Shown here: positions 47,738 through 56,639 of the stretch, piece by piece
Layout of the letters: each line of letters opens with the position of its first letter
How positions within the stretch are numbered: position 1 is the first letter of the stretch
Origin: Pseudorasbora parva
Lineage: Eukaryota > Chordata > Actinopteri > Cypriniformes > Gobionidae
Assembly (NCBI RefSeq): GCF_024679245.1
Contig: NC_090179.1
Span: 4,262,820-4,326,819, forward strand
DNA: 64,000 nt
Reading direction: 5' to 3'
Translations under genes and position numbers: made by a program
Notes under the pieces: generated by a model
Databases searched by the model: none
Told to the model about the DNA's origin: nothing
What the model saw: the letters and a program-made list of their open reading frames with translations, nothing else

Positions 47738-48917
47738 CAGGGGTCTTCAACTAAAATTGCTTGGGGTCAAGTAAATAAACCTTCCTCACTGGCTGAGGTC
47801 CGGACAATTATATAAAACATGAATTCATTTCTTTTTGCCAGACTAAAGAAATTAGTGTAGATTCAAAAAAGTGTCTTTATTGAACAAAATATAGTATGTT
47901 CTCATAGATAAAAATGTCTTTTCATATTGTTAAAGCAATACAGGTAATCCTTTAATAAATGTATCTCATTTTGAGGTTGTTCTGTTTAAGTTACATTGGT
48001 ACAAAATATATAATTCAACCAGTAGCCATGTCTGACAAAAATGATGAATGAAAAAATGCTTTCATCTCTAAATCTGCACTGAAAATACATTAATTTCAAC
48101 ATTACTAGCAACTAAAGTGCTTTTTCTGCTGAACTGAGATAAACAGTAACAATCAATGAAAGCAAACCCTAACTGGTTAAAAAACAAAACAGAAATCTCA
48201 TAACATAATTGTATGTTCATTCACATGTATAGTCTCTACCTAACTAGGTTAAATGTAGGCTATCTTCAGCACTGCTCTCTCTGTGCTTCAAATTGCACTG
48301 GTAAAAAATCATTAGCAATATTATCCAAAAAACAAACAGGTACAAATAAAGTGCCACCAGTGTTGGAAAAATGAAAAAAGTGCAAGACACATTTTATCTC
48401 TTTATTTCAACTGTTCCTTTAAATCCTGAAAAATGTAAATAACCTCAAATAACACTTCAAAAGGCTGAGCTGAGTTGAACTTAAAGACGGAACGGTGTGT
48501 AAACTCACCCGTTAACATGGGAGCTGAAATAAAAACGGACACGCGACGAGCTGCACGATTTATTAAATTTATATTATATTTCCCTCAAATCGTCCATGTA
48601 CATACATACTTATTTCACCCTGTGCTACAAGATACACCCATCATGCAGTTCTTCTGTGAAGTCGATTCAAAACTGAGCTCGCGCATATGTGTGCGCCTGG
48701 TGTGAGATAGGCTACCTGAGACGCACGCGAAGCTGAGCTTCGCGGCTGGTGTGCGACCCCTTTAACTGTCAACGCAACCGTGGCAACATAGAAAAAACAT
48801 TTCTACTGAACTGCCTGATATAAATGTGATTATTTATTTATTTATTTATTTTGAAAATCGCATTTGGCATTTAGTTATTTCATTACGTCAAAAGGCTCCG
48901 CCAGTTGGCGACCCCTG
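47738..48917. mobile_element. hAT-2: non-autonomous hAT in MADF exon 3
   Basis: Ends are CAGGGGTCTTCAAC and GTTGGCGACCCCTG, which agree as inverted repeats except at two positions. The exact 8-bp target duplication GTCTAGAC lies at 47730-47737 and 48918-48925. CAGGGGT ends are a classic hAT type. The 1,180-bp interior has no transposase. It breaks a coding exon. Confidence 0.94.
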
Positions 48918-48928
48918 GTCTAGACATA

Positions 48929-50562
48929 CAGTCCCTGACAAAAGTCTTGTCGCTTATCTATTTTCTAGAAATACCTGATATTAACCTGACTTTTAATTAA
49001 TTGGTGTAAGAAATAGCTCATATGAAAAGCTAAAACCCTCCCAAATGATGTTTAATGCACTGAAATAAATAATTTTCGTAGAAAAAATATTTATCATTTA
49101 ATCAAGACAGAAAGGTCAAATTTTGGCAAGACAAAAGTTTTGTCGCCTATACAGAAATTGAACAAATTTACTGCAAATACAAAAATATGTCAGCAAATTA
49201 AGTTGTGGTGCTGTGAGATCCAAATGTAATATCTTGTATGACTTCCATGAGCTTGAAGGACTGCATCCATACGGTTTGGCAAGGATTCATACAATTTATT
49301 GATGAAGTCATCAGGAATAGCAAAGAAAGCAGTCTTGCATGCCTCCCAGACTTCATCAACATTCTTTGGTTTCGTCTTCCATGCGTCCTCTTTCATCCTT
49401 CCCCACATATGCTCAATGATGTTCATGTCTGGTGACTGGGCTGGCCAATCCTGGAGCATCTTGATCTTCTTCGCCTTGAGGAACTTTGATGTGGAGATGG
49501 AAGTATGCGATGGAGCACCGTCCTGCTGCAGAATTTGGCCTCTTTTATGATTGGGAATAAGAGGTAGCTAAGATTTCTTGGTATTTTAGACTATTGATGT
49601 TGCCTTCCACCCTGCAGATCTCTCGCACACCCCCATACTGGATGTAACCCCAGACCATGACTTTTCCGCCACCAAACTTCACTGTTTTCTGGGTGAATCT
49701 CGGCTCCATTCTAGCTCCAGTAGGTCTCCTGCAATATTTGCAGCGACTGTGGTGTAATTCAACAGAAGATTCATCTGAAAAATCCACCTTCTGCCACTTT
49801 TCCAGCTTCCATCCTTTTAGCAGGCTGTGGGCCTTGGCAAATGCCACACGGTTTTTCAATTGTCTTTTGTTTAGTGCTAATTTCTGGGCACTGATTCGAC
49901 CATGGAGGCCATTTCGAGACAGAATCCGACAAACTGTTCTGGTTGACACAGGGACTTCAGGTGACCAGGTCTCGTGGAGCTCTGCTGCAGTGGAAAATGG
50001 GCTGGCCTTGGAGTTTTGAGCCAACAAACGGTCCTCTCGAGCAGTTGTCTTGCGGGGTCTGCCTGACCTGGGATTGTCAAAAACGTCTCCAGTCTCTTCA
50101 AATCTTTTTTTTATCCTCTGTACTTGACGCTGAGACACATTGAAGGTGTCTGTCACATCAGCAGTGGATCTGGTCTTCAGCCTCTTGATAATCAAAACTT
50201 TAGTCTCTGGGTGAATCTTAGGCATGTTTGCAGAGGTCTAGTTGCAGTTGATGTGAAGGTCTAGCGTACTGGGGTGCTTTTTATACACACTTGAGACCTA
50301 ATTGATCCATTATTAGTCACAGGTGAAGCTCATATAACAAGGCGACAACACTTATGTCTTTGCAAAAATTGACTCAATGGGCTTAACCAAGCTGTGAATA
50401 TTAGAATACTTTTTGAAAGTTTGGTTTTCACTGAAACATTATCACAAAAGCTGGTGGGATTAAAATGAGCCATTTCTTGTAAAAAAATCTTGATTAGAAA
50501 TATATTTCAGCGGCACTTTAGGTCAATTTGTACACAAGCGACAATACTTTTGTCAGGGACTG
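48929..50562 (-). mobile_element. Tc1-B: nearly complete Tc1 element
   Basis: Outer ends CAGTCCCTGACAAAAGT and ACTTTTGTCAGGGACTG are flanked by the TA target duplication (48927-48928, 50563-50564). Inner repeats 'gacaaaagttttgtcgcct' (about 49132) and 'aggcgacaacacttatgtct' (about 50340) give IR/DR ends of about 200 bp. The 1,634-bp length is normal for Tc1. It lies 1 bp beyond hAT-2's right target duplication. Confidence 0.94.
49190..50225 (-). pseudogene. Tc1-B transposase with one frameshift
   Basis: It begins MPKIHPETKVLIIKRLKTRS, with two HTH regions ('TADVTDTFNVSQRQVQRI') and the GRPR basic motif. It then has the first catalytic Asp in 'VDFSDESS', the second in 'QQDGAPSHTS' (about 49510) and Glu in 'MNIIEHMWGRMKED'. 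After 'YQEILATS' (about 49565) the frame shifts by one base; the downstream frame reads 'LIPNHKRGQIL'. The rest is open to 'SHTRY' and beyond. Every catalytic residue is kept and I see only this one lesion. It is the best preserved transposase in the window. Confidence 0.92.
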
Positions 50563-50564
50563 TA

Positions 50565-50772
50565 GTACACCAACACCTACACAAATGCAGGAGTTGAGTC
50601 AAACACAAGGGGAATCAAACGCAAAGCCAGATCGGTATCTGATATTGAGCTGCAGAAGCTAGCCGTGTTGAAGAAAATTGCATCCAAAGTTGAGGTCGAC
50701 CCAACACCAGATGCATTCACTACTTTTGGAAACCAGGTAGCAGCTGAATTAAAGGGTTACTTCAGCGACTAG
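50565..50772 (+). CDS. MADF exon 3, right part (C-terminus)
   Basis: It resumes after the hAT and Tc1 insertions. One frame contains 'DIELQKLAVLKKIASKVE' and 'FTTFGNQVAAELKGYFSD' followed by TAG, the C-terminal region expected of this family. The frame continuing from the left part is different and meets a stop, so one base has been lost or gained between them. Confidence 0.6.
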
Positions 50773-50882
50773 CATATGGCTTTGTATCAGTAGAAACCCT
50801 GGAGTATATTCGAATGATTGGGCTCCCCCTCCACATATCCCCCTGAGACAAGAGATTTATGCATTTTATTTATGGAAAATCT

Positions 50883-50923
50883 CCTCCCATGACGCAAATA
50901 TCGTCAATTTGCGTCATGGGAGG
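50883..50923. repeat. Perfect 17-bp inverted repeat
   Basis: CCTCCCATGACGCAAAT (50883-50899) and its exact inverse (50907-50923) enclose a 7-nt loop ATCGTCA. Flanking 'aaaatct' and 'aattttt' extend the pairing imperfectly. It lies between the MADF stop codon and the CACTA-like element. Origin unknown. Confidence 0.9.
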
Positions 50924-51269
50924 AATTTTTGGCCAGAGGCTAAAGACTACACACTGTAAACCCTAATAAGTTAAGACTACTCAAATTATTTGAGGAAAGT
51001 GATTCCCTCAGTTCAATTGAGTAATGAAGAAACTGACAACTCATTTAATTGAGTTGACCTAATGTGGTCTCTTCATTGAATTCACTTACATTTTTAAGTA
51101 CTGATAACTTAAAAAGGCCAACAGACTAAACGCAAATGATTTGAGGAAAGTGGATTCCCCTCAGTTCATTTGAGTAATGGAGAATTGATCATTAAATCAT
51201 TAAAACAGGTATTGTTTTTCACTTCAGCCACTTTATTGGGTTTATACGGCATATAATTAATGGTAAAAT

Positions 51270-51630
51270 TGCTCATAACAGTAAGCTCATATTTTTAAGT
51301 CACAAAATAGTAAGCTCATTTACATGAAAACAAAAAGCAGTATTTTTAAACAGTAAAATCTAAAAATCTTTTAAACGGTAGGCTTCTATTTTTTAACAGT
51401 AAGCTCACATTTTTAAAAGACAAACACGACCATGGCTTATTTGAAACAATAAGCTCACATTTTTCAAAGACAAACAAAATAGCTCATTTTAAATAATCTC
51501 ACATTTAAAACAGGCTAACAAAATCATATTTTTCATTTTTAACAGCAAGCTCACATTTTTAATAATAAGCTTTAATTTTTAACAGTAAGATCACATTAAG
51601 TCATATTTTTAAGAGACACATGAACAACAA
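51270..51630. repeat. Degenerate 'agtaagctcacatttttaa' tandem repeat
   Basis: About ten irregular copies of a 20-40 bp unit built on 'agtaagctcacattttta' lie inside the left end of the CACTA-like element. Subterminal repeats are typical of CACTA elements. Confidence 0.75.
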
Positions 51631-51899
51631 AACAGTAAACTCTATTTTTGGGACAAAATGGGCCACTTGCAGTGTGTTGCAATGTCATTCTGCAGAATTG
51701 AGACAATTTTGAGTGTCCTGTCATAAAATACAACTACACTATACCCCCTGCAAGAAAAAGGCATTTATCCTGTGGTGGTGAAAGTCTTAGTTTGCTTCTT
51801 ATCTGAAAGGAAAAAGCACAAAACAAAAGCACAATTTTTTTTAAATGTATGTGCTGATCTTGTTCTCATTTTTAGCCAAGGATTGTATTTTAGACTGCA

Positions 51900-52175
51900 G
51901 GTCTTTCTACCCCATGGAAAGGAGAATATGTTGAATAAATTCAAATACTTTGTATTTACTTTGGATAATTCAAGTTTAATGCATAAATTAGTCCAAACAG
52001 AAGGCACATTGATTCAGAAAGGTTGTGTAGATTGTCCATCACCACCTTTCTCTCAATTACTATCCCAAATGAGGAGGGAGACAAATGCAGAGTTGAGGGA
52101 ATGAAGAGTCATCTCTTTCTGAACTATTACAATCCCCACTGGCATGTCAAGATTCATGCTGCGATCATCGGACAT
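51900..52175 (-). pseudogene. SAMD3-like gene relic, 3' coding exon
   Basis: The acceptor 'ttatcttcactag' ends at 52176. Phase-0 reading starts MSDDRSMNLDMPVGIVIVQK and soon hits TGA. In another frame 'LLFGLIYALNLNYPK' follows. Both segments match my memory of the C-terminus of fish proteins annotated as sterile-alpha-motif-domain-3-like, a gene often found in many copies. It contains at least one stop and a frameshift. The lower boundary is approximate. Confidence 0.55.
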
Positions 52176-52432
52176 CTAGTGAAGATAAATAAAATGAATT
52201 CACATGCATGTAAGCTTATATACAAGTGTTAGTTCACCCAAAAAATTGAATTCTGTCATTTATTACCCTCACCCTCATGTTGTTCCACATCCGTAAGACA
52301 TTTTTAAAATGTTTTTTATGAATATAATAAAATATACAAGATATTTTCATGAAATCCAAGAGGTATACGTTCCTCCATACCGATCCAACGTACCTTTCAC
52401 GTTTAATATCCAGAAAGGAAAGAAGGACATCA

Positions 52433-52654
52433 TTAAAGGGATAGTTCACCCAGAAATCAAATTCTGTATACATCTGCTGAATGCAATGGAAGAAATTGAA
52501 ATGAAAAAAAATTTTGTAATCAGGTCTCTTGGGGCCACCACTGACTTCCATAGTATTTTTCTTCCTACTATGGAAGTCAGTGGTGGCCCAAAGCCGACTC
52601 AGCAGTACAAAGAAATGCATACAGAATTAGATTTTTGGGTGAACTATCCCTTTA
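52433..52654. mobile_element. Second foldback MITE at the centre of the first
   Basis: TTAAAGGGATAGTTCACCC to GGGTGAACTATCCCTTTAA, a near-perfect palindrome flanked by TTAA. It sits at the symmetry centre of the 52228-52844 element, so the surrounding arms stay in register with it. Confidence 0.85.
52532..52589. repeat. Perfect 24-bp hairpin within the inner MITE
   Basis: The stem running from GGGCCACCACTGACTTCC to TAGTA (52532-52555) pairs exactly with 52566-52589 around a 10-nt pyrimidine loop. Confidence 0.92.
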
Positions 52655-52933
52655 ATGATGTCTTTTTGGACATTGAAATCGATAGTTGCATTGGATAACT
52701 ATGGAGGGACAGATACCTCTTCAATTTTTATAAAAAATATCTTAATTTGTGTTACGAAGACAAACAAAGGTCTTACGGATGTTGAACGACATAAGTGTGA
52801 GTAATAAATTACAATATTCAAATTTTGGGGTGAACTAACCCTTTAGATTAAAATTGATATAGTGAGTGTGAACGTGTATGTGTGAGTCAGTGTGAATGTC
52901 TTTTGGACATTTTTTTCTACTAGGAACACTTAC

Positions 52934-53017
52934 CAAACATGTCTTAAAGAAAGCAGGGGAGTCATCTCCAAACACGAGAGGTAGTCCTTGAAGCACTATA
53001 GTTCGGACCTCAGTTGG
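52934..53017 (-). pseudogene. SAMD3-like gene relic, internal exon (84 nt)
   Basis: It is bounded by acceptor 'ttgtcag' and donor GTAAGTGTTCC on the minus strand. It is exactly 28 codons in phase 0, fully open, and contains 'VLQGLPLVFGDDSPAFFKT'. Clean phase-0 boundaries plus an open frame argue for a real former exon. Confidence 0.6.
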
Positions 53018-53171
53018 CTGACAACTTGAGTGGAATAAAAAATTAACATTGTATTAAATCCAACCACTTGTTATTAATACATTGTTTTTTAAATATATTC
53101 CTAACACCATTCAAACAGTTGAGCACATTTACACAGACCAACTATGAAGACTATATAGCACATTATACAGG

Positions 53172-53750
53172 TTTAAAGGGTTAGTTCACCCAAAAATAAA
53201 AGTAATGTAATTTATTACACGTTCCACACCCTCCGTTCATCTTTGGAACACAACTTAAGATTTATATTGAAATCCAAGGGGTCAGTGAGGCCTGCATAGC
53301 CAGCAATGACATTGCTCTCTCAAGATCCATTAATGTACTAAAACATTATTAAATCAGTTCAAACACTGAGCTTTTGATTTCTGCAGTTTGACATGCGATC
53401 CGAATCATGATTCATAACACACCAAAGCTTCATGAAGCAGTGTTTTGAAATCGGCCATCACTATACAAGTTGTTATTTTGGTGGTTTTTGGCACACCAAA
53501 AATACTCATCACTTTACAATATTAATTTTGAACCACTGTAATCACATTAACTGATTTAAATATGTCTTCCGTACATTCATGGATTTTGAGAGAGGAAATG
53601 TCATTGCTGCCAATGGAGGCCTTTCTGAGCCATTGGATTTTAACACAAATATCTTAATTCATGTTCCAAAGATGAACAGAGGTCTTACGGGTGTGGAAAC
53701 GGCATGAGGGTAATAAATTATTTTAATTTTTTGGGTGAACTAAAACTTTG
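53172..53750. mobile_element. Foldback MITE (AGTTCACCC type), third copy
   Basis: Ends 'aaagggttagttcaccc' and 'ttttttgggtgaactaaa'. The arms correspond in inverse order ('atctttggaacacaac' against the inverse of 'catgttccaaagatgaac'; 'gcaatgacatt' against 'aatgtcattgc'). Older than the nested pair. Confidence 0.8.
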
Positions 53751-53814
53751 ATACATGTACTTTCTTGTAATATATTTATATCTTTATGATACATTATTGG
53801 GACTTCTAACTAAC

Positions 53815-53943
53815 CTTTGTTTGCTTCAGAAGGTTCATCTGACCAGCAACTCCCTTTATGGCTCGGAAAAATGTTCAATCAAGGGTCTTGTAAAATTCAT
53901 TTTTCAGGTTCTTAACTGCAGTCCTGTTAAACTCCATGTAGAT
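53815..53943 (-). pseudogene. SAMD3-like gene relic, upstream exon (129 nt)
   Basis: The acceptor is 'ttttttcag' and the donor 'aaagGTTAGT' on the minus strand. It is 43 codons in phase 0 with one TGA at codon 23, starting IYMEFNRTAVKNLKNEFYKT. The frame is consistent with the next exon at 52934-53017. Confidence 0.5.
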
Positions 53944-54099
53944 CTGAAAAAAACATTGTAAGAAGGGGCAGGTAATGGCATGTAGAAAAGATATGCTTGA
54001 TTATATTTCAAATATATAATAATAACATTAAATAACGCAAATAGATTTGTCCCAGTCACAAATATGTTGACCTTAAATTAAAATTCTCATTATATACAC

Positions 54100-54175
54100 A
54101 AGTAGTTCACTCAAAATGAAAATTTTGCTGTTGATTTACATTTCACATTTTTGGGTGAACTATGCCTTTAAGAGA
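54100..54175. repeat. Minimal foldback MITE remnant
   Basis: 'agtagttcactcaaaatgaa' and 'atttttgggtgaactatgcc' lie only about 35 bp apart, as though the middle of an AGTTCACCC-type element was deleted. Confidence 0.6.
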
Positions 54176-54326
54176 GTGCTTCAGACTGTTGTGAATCTGC
54201 ACCAGGGACACATTACATCAACAGAACTAATAAAATATGGGCTCATTTCTGTAAAAATATCACAATTGTGTTGGTTTTAGCCTCACGTTGTTCTCTTTAG
54301 GTGGGAAAAAGTATAGTTTTAAGTGA

Positions 54327-54384
54327 ACATTGCATTCAAGGTACACATTTTTACATTATTGTCAGTGTACCTTGAATGCAATGT
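54327..54384. repeat. Perfect 20-bp inverted repeat
   Basis: ACATTGCATTCAAGGTACAC (54327-54346) and its exact inverse (54365-54384) surround an 18-nt loop. The right arm runs straight into a known dispersed tail. Confidence 0.9.
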
Positions 54385-54430
54385 AAGTCGCTTTGGATAA
54401 AAGCATCTGCCAAATGCATAAATGTAAATG
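54385..54430 (+). repeat. Dispersed fish repeat tail
   Basis: 'agtcgctttggataaaagca' and 'tctgccaaatgcataaatgt' are, from memory, one of the commonest retroposon 3' tails in teleosts. Confidence 0.65.
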
Positions 54431-55186
54431 TAACATGATGTTTTAACATTCTTAAAACGATAACGTCAATATTCACGCGGCAACACAATTTTTTCACCAA
54501 AAGACTTCACAAATTATAAATAATTTGGGTACATTTCAGGGAAATTTTAGTGAGCCCAGGAGTAAATTATACTCAAGGTTAAAGCCACAATAGCATGTTT
54601 ATTGGAAAAATAAACAAAAATAGTCTGTGAAATATTGGCTTGTTTGGCAGTTGGTTGTCCGCACCTTACGTTAAGTTACCACAGAAACGTGATATTAACT
54701 TAAACTCATTTGTAACTTGTCCATCTATATAAAATAAAACAGTTTACAGACAATAAACAAAAATGTACAAGCGTGTTAGACAGAACACGGGTATACTTGC
54801 CAGCTAAACCCGTTGACCTTTTTTACTATCTCCCCCTCTTCTCCTGCTTCATGACCGTCTGCCTGCTAGTGCCGCTGGGGGAGGAAAACAGAAAATACAG
54901 CGGGAAATTCAAATGTTCGTGCAGAAAGTTAGAAACTCAAGCGTGTTTAGAACTACAAAATACTCTAAAAAAATTAACATTTTAAAGGCAACCAAGCAAA
55001 ATATACACGTATATTTCACCATTAACCACCTAAGTTACCTAACTTACCAGCATAACGTTGCTGTATTGAGTCTTTCACTATGACCTACTTTACTGCCAGT
55101 GTACCATTAGAATAAAACGTGTAAGAAGCAAAAAACAAACTAACCAAAAAAAGCACATTAACATGATAGTTTAAATCTCAACTTAC
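54431..55186. other. No gene supported
   Basis: Interior of the CACTA-like element. A 70-codon + strand ORF (54773-54985) lacks any recognisable domain and lies antisense to the gene relic, within its probable 5' intron. Confidence 0.4.
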
Positions 55187-55335
55187 CTATAACTTTATAA
55201 CTTTCTTCTCTCAGCCTAAGATGGTTCTGGCGTCGGCCTGCTTACGTCAGCAAATTCAGCAGCTCGGAAAAACTTAGACCAATCAGCGCGGTTGTCAAAG
55301 CAGAATTTAAAGCGCGACCAATCATTTTAAACAGA
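55187..55335 (-). promoter_or_regulatory. CCAAT-box promoter-like region and first exon
   Basis: On the minus strand two ATTGGT (CCAAT) boxes lie near 55320 and 55281. A CRE-like TGACGTAAG follows near 55240, and then a short stretch ending at donor GTAAGT (exon edge 55187). The region is GC-richer than its surroundings. It sits upstream of the gene-relic exons and points the same way, so it is the likely promoter and untranslated first exon of the captured gene. There is no TATA box, and activity is unknown. Confidence 0.45.
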
Positions 55336-55532
55336 GACATATTGAATAATTTAAATAAATTAATGTTGTGATCTCATAGCACTTAAACTATTAATTAAAC
55401 TGATTTTTCCTGCCAAATGAGTAGGTTAAACTCATCTGTTTAAGTTTTGATGCCAAAAAATGAATATTTTAAGTATTGTCAAGTTATTATAACTTGATTT
55501 CTTTATTAAGGACAACATTTGGGTTTACAGTG

Positions 55533-55811
55533 CAGCCAGCAGAGGGAGCCATTTCCATGTTTTCAACTCGCACATGGGGAATGACACTCACAGCACATCT
55601 CGCAGCTGGAGCCTCAGGCATTCATGGAAACGGTGCGCCCTGCGGGGCAAAGTAAGTGTTTCAACATCTCAAATTAATTGAAAGTTAAGCTATGAAAGTT
55701 AAGCTTCCAAAGGCATGAACTGAAAACGTGCCAGACTGAACACGCGCTGCGAATCTATGCCGCGAGTGCGATCGTGTTTACCTCAGCTCTCATCACAAGA
55801 GCTCATTCAGC
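55533..55811. other. No gene supported
   Basis: Sequence between the CACTA-like element and the Harbinger transposase, including a short direct repeat 'gaaagttaagct' near 55680 and 55695. It may be the Harbinger's own intergenic DNA. Confidence 0.4.
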
Positions 55812-56429
55812 TCACCACGAATGTATGTAATTTGACTCCTGCAGCGTTGCACTGTGACACATTCCTTGTTCGGTTTTGTAAAGCATTGTGTGCTTGCTTG
55901 GCTCCAAGCATATGGTGCTCCTAAAAACTCGTAACCTGTTGACAAGAATGCCAAATGCATTTTCTACCACTCAACGTGCTCTTGATAGACGGTAGTTCAG
56001 TACCCGTTGACTGTGGTCCATTTGCCTGTAAGGATTTGGCTTCATGAGATCGTGCCTTAAAGGATATGCCTCATCACCCACGAACATGTATGGCATCATT
56101 ATGTCACTGCCTGGCAATGGTTCGGGTGGAGGAAAGTTCAGCCGGCCCTGATCCATCGCTTGGCGCAAGCCTGACTGAGCAAATAATCCGGCATCAGAAA
56201 CTCTACCTTGGGTACCCAAACTGGCATATATAACCTTGTAATTGGCATCCACCGCAGCCATCATTATCACAGAGAAGCTGGACTTGTAATTATAGTAGAG
56301 ACTGCCACTTTTTGCTGGAGGCTGTATACGGATGTGTTTACTGTCAAGCGCACCTAGGCAATGTGGGAATTGTCATTTTGATTGAAAGTCATGGGCTATT
56401 GCCTGCCGTTCTGCCTCTGTTGATGGTTT
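55812..56429 (-). pseudogene. PIF/Harbinger DDE transposase exon, two in-frame stops
   Basis: The acceptor 'tttttatatag' ends at 56430 and reading is in phase 0. Landmarks are 'AERQAIAHDFQSK', then stop (56373-56375), then 'FPHCLGALDSKH' (first catalytic Asp region). These are followed by 'AAVDANYKVIYA', 'QGRVSDAGLF', 'MPYMFVGDEAYPLRHDL' (second Asp), 'MDHSQRVLNYRLSRAR', a second stop (55971-55973), and 'VVENAFGILVNRLRVF' with the catalytic Glu. The stops fall where a Trp and an Arg are usual. The catalytic residues remain. The 5' exons are missing because a gypsy element truncates the Harbinger near 56598. It points toward the MADF gene on the + strand. Confidence 0.9.
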
Positions 56430-56639
56430 CTATATAAAAAAACAACAACAGAAGAACAGTTACATTTGAACATTTCTTAAAGCTACACTGTGTGATATTT
56501 TCCCTCATTTAGCGGTGTAAAGGTATATGACAATCCAGTGAATATTAGTTTCTGTTCCTCTCAATACCGATTTCGTTTTAACTCCTATGGAGGCCGATTT
56601 TCCATCTGCGCCCCCGGCCTGTGGACCACCTTGAATTTA

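Larger units (their letters stand above)
40724..50772 (+). pseudogene. Spliced MADF/Myb-like gene of a PIF/Harbinger element, inactivated
   Basis: Four coding pieces (40724-40904, 47060-47229, 47632-47737, 50565-50772) together resemble the DNA-binding accessory protein of fish Harbinger elements. It has an N-terminal MADF/SANT-like domain with a 'WREIANSLQQP' core, then 'EEVK-R--SLR-QFSRL--PKPSGSG', then an acidic linker, and a C-terminal 'LAVLKKIASKVE' and 'FGNQVAAELK' segment. In known Harbingers the Myb-like protein guides the transposase to DNA ends. Splice sites match GT/AG and reading phase is kept over exons 1-3. Exon 3 is cut by a hAT and a Tc1 element, and a further 1-nt frame break lies before the C-terminal segment. 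Its transposase partner lies on the opposite strand at 55812-56429, pointing toward it. Confidence 0.75.
52228..52844. mobile_element. Foldback MITE (AGTTCACCC type)
   Basis: It starts GTTAGTTCACCCAAAAA and ends 'ttttggggtgaactaac'. The arms are near-palindromic throughout, for example 'gaggtatacgttcctccata' on the left against the inverse of 'tatggagggacagatacctc' on the right. It resembles the short inverted-repeat elements called Angel in fish, from memory. ORFs of 128 and 129 codons inside are palindrome artefacts. Confidence 0.85.
50952..55532. mobile_element. CACTA/EnSpm-like element carrying a gene relic
   Basis: Ends CACTGTAAACCC (50952-50963) and GGGTTTACAGTG (55521-55532) are exact 12-bp inverted repeats. 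Subterminal sequences with repeated TTGAG/ACTCAA and 'aagttaa' motifs lie inside both ends. I recall fish EnSpm elements with CACTGTAAA ends. No 3-bp target duplication is evident (flanks ACA and CAG) and no transposase is visible. It holds a spliced gene relic on the minus strand, foldback MITEs and a degenerate A/T tandem repeat. It lies between the two convergent Harbinger genes. Confidence 0.7.

Noticed and set aside
48727..48743. Palindrome GCGAAGCT-G-AGCTTCGC inside hAT-2
   Set aside because: It is short, lies in the non-coding interior of a hAT element, and needs no special explanation.
52234..52698. 128- and 129-codon ORFs on opposite strands
   Set aside because: Both lie in a palindromic MITE and are reverse images of each other's DNA. 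No coding support.
54773..54985. 70-codon forward ORF in the CACTA-like element
   Set aside because: No recognisable family, and it is antisense to the better supported gene relic.
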